From the NCBI GenBank assembly GCA_020628755.1, contig JAHDEQ010000018.1:18977-27700 (forward strand): a stretch of 8,724 nt of DNA, read 5' to 3'. Positions 1-6,074 of the stretch are shown here, piece after piece (position 1 is the first letter of the stretch; the number at the start of each line of letters is the position of its first letter). This DNA comes from Saprospiraceae bacterium (GTDB lineage: Bacteria; Bacteroidota; Bacteroidia; Chitinophagales; Saprospiraceae). The translations under genes and the position numbers were made by a program. Below the pieces are notes generated by a model. That model was not told the origin of the DNA and did not search any database. It saw only the letters and a list, made by a program, of their open reading frames with translations.

Positions 1-61
1 ATTTTTTTTGAATTTATTTATCGTTTTATATCTTTATGACAAAATTTGTATTAATAATCTT

Positions 62-152
62 AGTAAACAGGACACTTTGTTATTTGATACCAAATGAAAG
101 AATAGAATAATTTTATTTAACTTAATTGGAAGATTTAAGTGTCCAGTTTACT
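62..152. repeat. 91-bp element bounded by 16-bp inverted repeats (MITE-like or insertion-sequence remnant)
   Basis: The left arm at 62-77 (AGTAAACAGGACACTT) and the right arm at 137-152 (AAGTGTCCAGTTTACT) are reverse complements except for one base (position 145). They enclose 59 bp of AT-rich sequence with no reading frame. Long, almost perfect terminal arms around a short non-coding core are typical of a miniature inverted-repeat element or of two insertion-sequence ends left after internal deletion. I see no convincing flanking target duplication, so transposition is inferred, not shown. A long-range RNA hairpin in the nuclease leader is the alternative. The right end lies 13 bp before the nuclease start codon. 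Confidence 0.55.
83..115 (+). promoter_or_regulatory. candidate Bacteroidota-type promoter for the nuclease gene
   Basis: TTTG at 83-86 is followed after 21 bp by TAATTTTA at 108-115, seven of eight matches to the Bacteroidota -7 element TAnnTTTG. Spacing fits the -33/-7 arrangement known for the phylum. It lies inside the inverted-repeat element, so that element may supply transcription of the nuclease gene. The last consensus base is missing and AT-rich DNA gives such matches by chance. Confidence 0.25.
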
Positions 153-165
153 CTACCAATAATTC

Positions 166-1083
166 ATGGCAAAATTTAGAAAAAATCACAACCAACCCCA
201 CGACGCAGGTGGCTCTGGTATGACCACAAAGGTCGGAATTTTTGTTGGATTGGTATATCTCTTGTACCAAGCATTTCTTTTTTTTACAGCTCCTAGTCCT
301 GATGCTACCTATCCAGAAGAAAGAGGTGCAGAGGTTCAAGACGTAAGTCTCGATGTATTAGTGCCTGATGGTAAAAAAAATCAAATCGTCAAGCACAAAT
401 ATTATACACTCAACTATAATGAAAATTATGAAATTGCAGATTGGATTGTACACGAAATCAGTCGTGACCGCTTAAATGCCAATCGAGTAGATAGAACCGA
501 CGATTTTCGTTCTGATAAAAAAGTAAAATCGGGTTCTGCCGAAATCTGGGATTACAAACGCTCAGGCTATGATCGTGGGCACATGGTGCCCGCAGGCGAT
601 ATGGGCTTTAGTCGAGAGGCCATGTCAGAGACTTTTTTTATGAGCAATATGACTCCGCAAGTTCATACCTTTAATACAGGAATTTGGCGAGAATTGGAAG
701 AAAATATACGAGATTGGGCTCGTAAATTTAGGCATGTTTATGTGGCAACTGGCCCAGTTTTGACTAAAGAACCCATTGATTATATTGGCGACAATGATGT
801 GGCCGTGCCACATTCATTTTTTAAGGTGATTTTAGATTTGTCTGAACCCGAATTAAAGGGAATTGGTTTTGTTATGCCTAATAAAGTTTCTTATGAACCC
901 ATATCTCATTATGCGATGAGTATTGATGAGGTCGAAAAAATTACAGGAATTGATTTTTTTCCTGATTTGATGGAAGATGATTTGGAAAAAGAACTTGAAG
1001 CCAATTATAATATGGAGCAATGGAACGTCAGCAAACGCCGCTATGAATTGAGAAAGAAAAGCTGGAATAAGGATAGGAGGTAA
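166..1083 (+). CDS. membrane-anchored DNA/RNA non-specific endonuclease (NUC1 / Serratia nuclease family)
   Basis: A 305-residue metal-dependent nuclease expected to cut DNA and RNA without sequence preference. The N terminus is basic and hydrophilic (residues 1-21), followed by one hydrophobic segment at about 22-41 (KVGIFVGLVYLLYQAFLFF). This is a signal anchor or signal peptide, without a lipobox, so the catalytic domain should lie outside the cytoplasmic membrane. The domain spans about 75-265. It has the DRGH signature at 136-139 with H139 as general base, SNMTPQ with N161, metal ligand N170, and E178 at the same +8 spacing as N119/E127 in the Serratia enzyme. All core catalytic residues are therefore present. 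ATG at 166 is preferred because the basic stretch fits a membrane anchor; M19 is an internal alternative. A lysine/arginine-rich tail ends the protein. The gene converges on the VWA gene with a 1-bp gap. Role may be nutrient scavenging or DNA turnover; the sequence does not decide. Confidence 0.93.
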   Translation: MAKFRKNHNQPHDAGGSGMTTKVGIFVGLVYLLYQAFLFFTAPSPDATYPEERGAEVQDVSLDVLVPDGKKNQIVKHKYYTLNYNENYEIADWIVHEISRDRLNANRVDRTDDFRSDKKVKSGSAEIWDYKRSGYDRGHMVPAGDMGFSREAMSETFFMSNMTPQVHTFNTGIWRELEENIRDWARKFRHVYVATGPVLTKEPIDYIGDNDVAVPHSFFKVILDLSEPELKGIGFVMPNKVSYEPISHYAMSIDEVEKITGIDFFPDLMEDDLEKELEANYNMEQWNVSKRRYELRKKSWNKDRR

Positions 1084-1084
1084 G

Positions 1085-2410
1085 TTAATCCGCCTTCCCA
1101 AATTTCTGTTTGCGATTCATGTGAGCCACGCCTTTTTCGATGCCTTCGGGCGACATCGGAAACATTTCAAAGACTTGTTTCAGGACATTGACGGTCATCG
1201 AACCATACCAAAAACGTTCTTGCATTGGGTTGAGCCAAATTGCCCTCGGAAAATGCTTATTGATTTCTTGCCAATTGTATAAACTATATTCGCTCAATTC
1301 ATAAGGTGCCATGTCGGCATCGCCAATGATAAAAACTGCATAGTTTTTATTGAGCTTGCATAATTTTTCTGTCGGAACTAATTTTGAACGAAAGGCATCT
1401 TGATAAACGCCATCATAAATGGTATTGTGAAAATAGTAAGTCTTTAAATCATGTGCAAAGCGTCTTTTCATTTTTGAAAAGAGTTTTTTGACCGTTTTGA
1501 CATAAGGCAACATTGAATAACCGCCATTATCAATCAATAAAACGACCTGAACTTTTTGGTCAATTTTATCTCGTTCTATAGGTAAGAAAAGTCCGCCTTG
1601 TTTGACCCCTTCTTTTATGGTATTTGGAATATCCAATTCTGTTTCTACGGTTTCTTCTTGGATACCTTTCAGAATGGTAAGAGCAACATCAATCGAATCG
1701 TCGGTTAAGGTTGTCTTGGTATCAACGGGATAAAAGTTTTTATCGCCAATAACTTTACGAGCCATTTTGCCGCCGCCGCTACCTCCAACTCGTACACCGC
1801 CTTGTGCCGCACCATTATTACCATAGGGCGAAGTTCCGCCTTGCCCGACCCAATGATTGCCGCCTTGATGCCGTTTTTTTTGTTGCTCCAAAACTTTTTT
1901 CATTCGCTCCAATAATTCCTCCAAAGGAATATCAGAAAAATCGGCTGCTTGTTGCAAACGGTTTTGTAAGCGTTCGTCCGAGTCGCCCAAATCTTTTAGG
2001 TTGGGGTCGTCATTATTTAAAATATCTTCTCCTTTTAGGACGCTTTTTATATCGTAAGTGGTGAGGTGAATTTGATTGATAAAATCATCTATTTGTTCGG
2101 CAATTTCAGGTTCTTCGCCTTCTTCGTAATCTTGGAGTTTGCGCCATTCTTGGAAGGTTTCACTGCGTAAGATGGCAGCTTCGAGCGATTCGCCTCTTTT
2201 TATAGTTACATCACAAAAATATTGATAAAAAGCTACTGTAAATGGGCCAATATCTTTTTGAGAATTGGTTACTAATCCTTTTAAAACTAGATATAAATCG
2301 CCTAGAGTATTGACCAAACCACGCTCCATACTCTTCTTGAGTAGGAGTAGCGTCCGCACATCGCCTTGTAAATTTTGATCTCTTAAATATTGTGGTAAAC
2401 TGGTAAACAC
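1085..2410 (-). CDS. VWA domain-containing CoxE-like protein, partner of a MoxR ATPase
   Basis: A 441-residue cytoplasmic protein with no signal peptide or membrane segment. Residues 1-175 are mostly helical and charged. A glycine-rich linker follows at about 183-215, including the conserved-looking stretch HWVGQGGTSPYGNNG (186-200). The VWA-type alpha/beta fold covers about 285-410. The first strand VQVVLLIDNGGYSM (287-300) ends in D294-N-G-G-Y-S299 rather than canonical DxSxS. Later markers are YYFHNTIYD (325-333), IIGDADMAP (361-369) and FPRAIWLNP (387-395). These motifs resemble CoxE-type VWA proteins encoded beside MoxR AAA+ ATPases, which as pairs act in maturation or metal insertion of client complexes. 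The likely MoxR partner lies upstream on the same strand across a 401-bp palindrome-rich gap. The start is GTG at 2410, as no ATG lies between it and the in-frame stop at 2444-2446. The client is unknown. Confidence 0.85.
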   Translation of the reverse strand: MFTSLPQYLRDQNLQGDVRTLLLLKKSMERGLVNTLGDLYLVLKGLVTNSQKDIGPFTVAFYQYFCDVTIKRGESLEAAILRSETFQEWRKLQDYEEGEEPEIAEQIDDFINQIHLTTYDIKSVLKGEDILNNDDPNLKDLGDSDERLQNRLQQAADFSDIPLEELLERMKKVLEQQKKRHQGGNHWVGQGGTSPYGNNGAAQGGVRVGGSGGGKMARKVIGDKNFYPVDTKTTLTDDSIDVALTILKGIQEETVETELDIPNTIKEGVKQGGLFLPIERDKIDQKVQVVLLIDNGGYSMLPYVKTVKKLFSKMKRRFAHDLKTYYFHNTIYDGVYQDAFRSKLVPTEKLCKLNKNYAVFIIGDADMAPYELSEYSLYNWQEINKHFPRAIWLNPMQERFWYGSMTVNVLKQVFEMFPMSPEGIEKGVAHMNRKQKFGKAD

Positions 2411-2449
2411 AATGCTTGTTCCTTTAATTAAAAATATAAATGACTATGT

Positions 2450-2488
2450 CCCTACGGGGTGTGACTTTTTCAGTCGAAAAAAAGTCAC
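2450..2488. repeat. palindromic repeat: CCC-tac-GGG followed by a GTGACTTTTT hairpin
   Basis: CCC at 2450-2452 and GGG at 2456-2458 flank TAC. Directly after, GTGACTTTTT (2461-2470) and AAAAAGTCAC (2479-2488) form a perfect 10-bp stem with an 8-nt loop. No T run follows the stem on either strand outside the arms, so a standard intrinsic terminator is not clearly indicated. I read it as a dispersed repeat unit in the leader of the VWA gene; copies elsewhere in the genome cannot be seen from here. Confidence 0.6.
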
Positions 2489-2675
2489 CAAAATTCTCGA
2501 CAAAACAACTGCTAAACTCACTGCCACTCACCCACACCCACCTGTTTTGTCATTCCTTTCCCTCTTTTTTTTTTCAAAAGATAGAAAAGTGAAATTTTAT
2601 AGATTGTTGGATTTGGGGCTTAGCCATTTTAGCGAAAAAAGAAATAAAATCCGTTTAAAATTTCATACTGTTTGA

Positions 2676-2691
2676 CCCCGAGTACTCGGGG
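2676..2691. repeat. perfect 16-bp palindrome CCCCGAGTACTCGGGG
   Basis: The sequence reads the same on both strands with no spacer and stands out as GC-rich in AT-rich surroundings. As RNA it would need to open a few central bases, leaving a stem of about 6 bp. It could be a binding site for a dimeric protein or part of the repeat cluster in this interval. Confidence 0.6.
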
Positions 2692-2754
2692 GAATTTATG
2701 AAATTTAGGATTTTTTTGCTTTTGTAGCGTTAAGAAATGGGTACAACCTTGATT

Positions 2755-2774
2755 CCTGCCAGCCGGCAGGCTGG
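2755..2774. repeat. GC-rich repeat with two mutually exclusive stems
   Basis: CCTGCC (2755-2760) can pair with GGCAGG (2765-2770), or CCAGCC (2759-2764) with GGCTGG (2769-2774), both around a central GCCGGC (2762-2767). Translated it gives the PASRQAG-type peptide that I recall as junk translation of a repeat widespread in Bacteroidota. It lies 38 bp beyond the stop codon of the MoxR gene. Confidence 0.65.
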
Positions 2775-2778
2775 TTTG

Positions 2779-2802
2779 CTTCTTTGTATCAAGACAAAGA
2801 AG
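2779..2802. repeat. 9-bp-stem hairpin just downstream of the MoxR gene
   Basis: CTTCTTTGT (2779-2787) and ACAAAGAAG (2794-2802) form a perfect stem with a 6-nt loop. It begins 10 bp past the MoxR stop codon. No U-tract follows it in the minus-strand transcript, so it is more likely a 3'-end-stabilising or repeat hairpin than a strong intrinsic terminator. It sits 4 bp from the GC-rich repeat, and together they look like one composite unit. Confidence 0.55.
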
Positions 2803-2811
2803 AAACAAAAA

Positions 2812-3687
2812 TTAATTTGGATAAAACGATTGAATTTTTCGCATATCACTATGCGATTTTATCAAAATACCCATGCCTTCTTTTTTATCAATTTTAGCAA
2901 TTGCTTCGTCAACTGCAAAATGCTCTAAATATTTTAACCAATGCAACATCTCGCGGGTAGCTGGTGCTCTATCGAGCCCCATGCCACGTAATTGATAGAA
3001 CAAACGAATACTCTTTTTTAACAACTCTCCTTCAATTTTAGGGAAATGTTTTTTGACAATTTTCTCCATTAATTCCGCATCAGGAAAACTGATATAATGA
3101 TATACACAGCGACCTTTAAAAGCGGTAGGCAATTCCTGTTCTCGATTGCTTGTAATGACGATGGCGGGCATATCCTTTTCAGTAACGCTAATCGTTTTGC
3201 CCGACTCAGGCAAAACAAATTGACGATGACTCAAAGCAAACAACAAATCATTTGGAAACTCACGAGGAGCTTTATCTATTTCGTCAATCAATAAAACCGA
3301 ATTGGGATGCGAAAAAGCTTGCGCTCCTGGGCCTAAATTGACATAATCATCTAAGTTTTCGGTTTTACGACCACCACTTTCTAGTGGGTCGAGTCCTTGT
3401 TCAATGCGTTGTGCATTTAAAACTTCAACTTGAGAATCTCGAAGATATTTTACATGGTCAAACTTTGCTACGAATTGCTCGACATTACTTTTTGAGCCAG
3501 CAGGAAAAGTAAACAAAGGCAAACCTTGGTCTTTTGCATATTGAATCGGAAGTTCGGTTTTTCCTGTTCCTGGTTCACCTTCAATGAGCAAAGGCATACC
3601 TAAAGTTCGAGCTATATGGAAGGCTTGCGCCAAATCCGTATCACATAAATAATGCTTTGAACCTGTCCAAAAATCTGTAAGTGCCAA
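2812..3687 (-). CDS. MoxR-family AAA+ ATPase
   Basis: A 291-residue cytoplasmic AAA+ ATPase, a normal size for the MoxR group, which acts with VWA proteins as chaperones or cofactor-insertion machines. Visible motifs are Walker A GEPGTGKT (37-44), Walker B VLLIDE (131-136) followed by IDKAPREFPNDLL, sensor 1 ITSN (178-181), GRC with a likely arginine finger R193, and a C-terminal lid with RAPATREMLHWL (240-251). The probable partner is the CoxE-like VWA gene downstream on the same strand. The start is doubtful. The first standard start codon is TTG at 3687, but the frame continues upstream as IKLSDLA before an in-frame stop at 3706-3708, and family members as I remember them have a KxSDLA-like stretch near their N terminus. 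There is no ATG or GTG in that interval. Translation may use TTG, or a non-standard ATA at 3702. The catalytic core is unaffected. Confidence 0.92.
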   Translation of the reverse strand: MALTDFWTGSKHYLCDTDLAQAFHIARTLGMPLLIEGEPGTGKTELPIQYAKDQGLPLFTFPAGSKSNVEQFVAKFDHVKYLRDSQVEVLNAQRIEQGLDPLESGGRKTENLDDYVNLGPGAQAFSHPNSVLLIDEIDKAPREFPNDLLFALSHRQFVLPESGKTISVTEKDMPAIVITSNREQELPTAFKGRCVYHYISFPDAELMEKIVKKHFPKIEGELLKKSIRLFYQLRGMGLDRAPATREMLHWLKYLEHFAVDEAIAKIDKKEGMGILIKSHSDMRKIQSFYPN

Positions 3688-3740
3688 ATCGGATAATTTT
3701 ATGTTTTATAAAAAATATTAAGAACAGAAAGAAACCTAAG

Positions 3741-3781
3741 CTCTGTGTAACTCTGCGAGTCCTCTGAGCAACTCTGTGAAA
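3741..3781. repeat. four-unit CTCTG quasi-tandem repeat, 10-11-bp period
   Basis: Units start at 3741 (CTCTGTGTAA), 3751 (CTCTGCGAGTC), 3762 (CTCTGAGCAA) and 3772 (CTCTGTGAAA). Each begins CTCTG and the period is about one helical turn. I recognise the pattern as similar to a CACAGAG-type dispersed repeat seen in many bacterial intergenic regions, including Bacteroidota. It lies in the leader of the MoxR gene, 54-94 bp before the TTG codon. Confidence 0.6.
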
Positions 3782-3794
3782 TAGCCATTAGAAA

Positions 3795-3844
3795 CTACAA
3801 CTATATACAGTTCTCAGCCCTCTTTTGTTGTAGAATAGTTGTAG
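3795..3844 (-). terminator. inverted repeat downstream of ppk1, possible weak terminator
   Basis: CTACAACTAT (3795-3804) and ATAGTTGTAG (3835-3844) are perfect 10-bp arms separated by 30 nt, starting 17 bp after the ppk1 stop codon. In the minus-strand transcript the second arm is followed only by a short UUU, and the loop is long, so efficient intrinsic termination is doubtful. It could instead protect the ppk1 mRNA end or be part of the repeats in this gap. Confidence 0.3.
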
Positions 3845-3861
3845 GAATTAGGTTTTTAAGG

Positions 3862-5943
3862 TCATTTATCTGTAGTATCTTCCAATTCTAAATCGCCTTT
3901 CCGTTTGAAATAATAATAGGTTTCGACCTGCGAACGTATTGCAAAATCGGTATTGTCAACTCGATAACGATTGGAGTTTTCCTCATCAATAACTCTTGCT
4001 TTTACATTATCAATGATCTGAATTTGGATGTTCTCTTTGATGACTTGTCTGATTTTTTCATCATAGATTGGAAAAATGGTTTCGATACGATAACTCAAGT
4101 TGCGTACCATCCAATCGGCAGAAGAGAGATAAATAGTTTCTTTTCCTTTGTTGTGAAAAATAAATACCCTTGCATGTTCCAAAAATCGGTCAACAATACT
4201 CACGACTTCAATATTCGTACTATAACCTTTTAAACCTGGAACAAGCGAGCAAATACCTCGAATTATCAGTTTTATTTTGACTCCTGCTTCACTTGCTTCA
4301 TAAAGTTTTTCAATCATTTGTTGGTCTTGCAAGCTATTCATTTTTAGGATAATAGAAGCAGGCTTACCTTTTTTTGCTTGTTCTATTTCTTTATCAATAC
4401 ATTCCTCCAAGGCTTCCCTCAAATTAAATTGTCCGACCAACAAATGTTCAAAATTTTGTTGTGGCATTTTGACCGTTTCTAAGAAAGAGAATACTCTAGC
4501 AACCTCTTTTGTTATTCGAGTATCGGCCGTAAAAAGACCATAATCGCTATATATTTTGGCGGTAACTTCGTGAAAATTACCTGTACTAAGATAAGAATAG
4601 AGTTGTGTTTTTCCTTTTTCTTGTCGTACGACCAAAGCCAATTTGGAGTGTACTTTTACTCCAGGAAAACTATAATGTACATTGACTCCCGCTGCTTCCA
4701 AACGTTCGCCCCATTCGAGATTGGCTCGCTCATCAAAACGGGCTTTGACTTCGATAAATACGGAAACTTGCTTGCCCAATTTGACGGCTTCCATCAAGGC
4801 TTTCATAATTCTTGATTTCTTAGCAACCCGATATTGAACGATTTTTATATGGGTTACATAAGGATCTTTGGCTGCTTCTTCAAAGAACTTTACAACAGAT
4901 TCATAACTGTGATAAGGCACATGAATCAAATGGTCTTTTTCTGTGATGGCATCGAAAATGGTAGTAGTTTTTTCGAGCGGGCGATAGGGCAGAGGAGGGA
5001 GCGGTGGATTTTTTAAATGGTTATAACCAAAATCAGGAAAACCAAAAAAATCAAAATTATTATGATAACGACCTTCTCGTAAAAGGTCATATTTTGTTAA
5101 ATCAAAATTGTCCTTTAGGGCTTCGAGCAATTGTTCAGGCATAGTACGATCATAAACAAAGCGAGAGGCTGGACCAATTTTTCGTTTGTTCAAACTGGTT
5201 TTGATTTTACCAATCAAATCGCCCGAAAATTCATCGTCAATATACAATTCGGCATCACGAGTGAGCTTGATAGAAAAAGTATCTTTGATGTCAAAGCCTG
5301 GAAAAAGCCATGTAATACTGTGTCGAACAATGTCATCGAGCATAATGAGATTATGCTCGCCTCGGCTTGAAGGTAATTGCACAAACCTAGGCAAGTGATC
5401 CGAAGGAATTTTTATAATCGCAAAATCATCTTGTTTTTTATCTTTATCTTTTGATTGCATCCAAACTGTCAGATACAATTGTGCATTATTCAAGAATGGT
5501 CGAATTTTCTTTTTGACCAATAGCACAGGCTGAACGAAAGGCAAAAGATTGTCAAAGAAATAGCTTTCCACAAAGTTGCGTTGTTCTTCGTTCAAATCCA
5601 TTCTGCGGAGCAAATGGATATTGTGGCGTTTGAGTTCAGGGATGATTTCTTCTTCAAAAATATAAGAAAACTCCACTTGTTGGGCATTCACAATTTGAAG
5701 CAATTCTTTCATGACCGTTTTGGGGTCAAATTCCAATTGTTTTTTTGTCTTTTTACCAACTCGTAACAAGTTGCGATGATTGGCAACTCTGACCCGAAAA
5801 AATTCATCTAAATTATTGGAATAAATCGCCAAAAACTTAACTCGTTCAAAAAGCGGCACACTAGGATCTTTTGCCTCTTGCAAAACTCTATAATTAAACG
5901 AAAGCCAGCTAATGTCTCGGTGTATATATGGTATGTAACTCAT
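3862..5943 (-). CDS. ppk1: polyphosphate kinase 1
   Basis: A 693-residue enzyme that reversibly transfers the gamma phosphate of ATP to polyphosphate; length is normal for the family. The N-terminal domain begins with HRDISWLSFNYRVLQEA (8-24) and FLAIYSNNLDEFFRVRV (37-53), both family signatures. The head domain covers about 110-320. Two phospholipase D-like catalytic domains follow, with IVQYRVA (368-374), VFIEVKARFDERANLEW (395-411), and KVHSK (430-434). H432 matches the phosphorylated histidine (H435 in the E. coli enzyme), and H590 in RFLEHAR matches the second conserved histidine (H592). GICSLVPGLKG (563-573) is another strong signature. ATG at 5943 starts exactly at the conserved N terminus. 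No ppx or phoU neighbour is present. It follows the DUF72 gene by 131 bp and has its own candidate promoter, so it may be transcribed separately. The enzyme is expected to be membrane-associated or cytoplasmic. Confidence 0.97.
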   Translation of the reverse strand: MSYIPYIHRDISWLSFNYRVLQEAKDPSVPLFERVKFLAIYSNNLDEFFRVRVANHRNLLRVGKKTKKQLEFDPKTVMKELLQIVNAQQVEFSYIFEEEIIPELKRHNIHLLRRMDLNEEQRNFVESYFFDNLLPFVQPVLLVKKKIRPFLNNAQLYLTVWMQSKDKDKKQDDFAIIKIPSDHLPRFVQLPSSRGEHNLIMLDDIVRHSITWLFPGFDIKDTFSIKLTRDAELYIDDEFSGDLIGKIKTSLNKRKIGPASRFVYDRTMPEQLLEALKDNFDLTKYDLLREGRYHNNFDFFGFPDFGYNHLKNPPLPPLPYRPLEKTTTIFDAITEKDHLIHVPYHSYESVVKFFEEAAKDPYVTHIKIVQYRVAKKSRIMKALMEAVKLGKQVSVFIEVKARFDERANLEWGERLEAAGVNVHYSFPGVKVHSKLALVVRQEKGKTQLYSYLSTGNFHEVTAKIYSDYGLFTADTRITKEVARVFSFLETVKMPQQNFEHLLVGQFNLREALEECIDKEIEQAKKGKPASIILKMNSLQDQQMIEKLYEASEAGVKIKLIIRGICSLVPGLKGYSTNIEVVSIVDRFLEHARVFIFHNKGKETIYLSSADWMVRNLSYRIETIFPIYDEKIRQVIKENIQIQIIDNVKARVIDEENSNRYRVDNTDFAIRSQVETYYYFKRKGDLELEDTTDK
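5337..5359. repeat. perfect 10-bp-arm hairpin inside ppk1
   Basis: CGAGCATAAT (5337-5346) and ATTATGCTCG (5350-5359) are exact reverse complements around a 3-nt spacer. It covers ppk1 codons 195-203 (GEHNLIMLD), in the head domain. A compact 3-nt-loop stem of this length within coding sequence is rarer than expected by chance in a window this size. Confidence 0.6.
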
Positions 5944-5975
5944 GTGAAAATTAAAATCAAACTAAAAAATGAAAA

Positions 5976-6018
5976 CGGTTTAATCTTGGATTAAATCAAC
6001 TAATACAAAATTAAACCG
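5976..6018. repeat. three-arm inverted repeat in the ppk1 leader
   Basis: CGGTTTAAT (5976-5984) is exactly complementary to ATTAAACCG (6010-6018). Its inner part TTTAATC (5979-5985) is also complementary to GATTAAA (5989-5995), with a 3-nt loop. The left arm can therefore pair with either partner, giving two alternative structures just upstream of ppk1. This could be a leader switch or an operator; AT-richness makes part of it likely by chance. Confidence 0.4.
6006..6013 (-). promoter_or_regulatory. candidate -7 element for ppk1
   Basis: Read on the minus strand this is TAATTTTG, a full match to the Bacteroidota -7 consensus TAnnTTTG. Initiation would fall near position 6000, giving a leader of about 57 nt that includes the short TTTAATC/GATTAAA hairpin. 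No clear TTTG -33 element is present at the expected distance, so confidence is moderate at best. Confidence 0.35.
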
Positions 6019-6074
6019 CTTAGCGTAAATTTAGTATTAAGATTGAAATATTAGAAAAAATGTTGGGTATTTTA

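Larger units (their letters stand above)
2411..2811. other. 401-bp non-coding region packed with palindromes between the MoxR and VWA genes
   Basis: No believable gene is present; the frames that open here translate to low-complexity peptides and repeat-derived stretches such as PASRQAG. The region holds at least four palindromes, listed separately, a run of ten T at 2565-2574 and a C-rich stretch at 2524-2542. I associate these motif types with dispersed intergenic repeats of Bacteroidota. For transcripts coming from the MoxR gene the palindromes could form hairpins affecting read-through into the VWA gene. Confidence 0.75.
3688..3861. other. intergenic region between ppk1 and the MoxR gene
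   Basis: These 174 bp hold no gene. They contain a CTCTG quasi-tandem repeat (3741-3781) and an inverted repeat downstream of ppk1 (3795-3844). On the minus strand, TAGGTTTC (3738-3731) matches the Bacteroidota -7 element at seven of eight positions but has no TTTG at the right distance, so I do not call a promoter. Confidence 0.6.

Noticed and set aside
1804..2064. Open + strand frame of 86 codons within the VWA gene
   Set aside because: It is antisense to the glycine-rich linker of a well-supported protein and has no recognisable domain.
2412..2675. Open + strand frame of 87 codons between the VWA and MoxR genes
   Set aside because: It runs through palindromes and poly-T, its product is low-complexity, and no family motif is visible.
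2779..2802. Hairpin after the MoxR gene as an intrinsic terminator
   Set aside because: No U-tract follows the stem in the minus-strand transcript; the stem is kept as a repeat only.
2737..2928. Open + strand frame of 63 codons overlapping the end of the MoxR gene
   Set aside because: Its N-terminal part is translation of the GC-rich repeat (PASRQAG) and the rest is antisense to the MoxR coding region.
166..3687. Nuclease, VWA and MoxR genes as one defence system
   Set aside because: The nuclease gene is on the opposite strand and converges on the others, and its domain is exported or membrane-anchored while the pair is cytoplasmic. Nothing in the sequence ties them together.
3741..3781. 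CTCTG repeat as a CRISPR array
   Set aside because: Units are 10-11 bp without spacers, far from repeat-spacer architecture.
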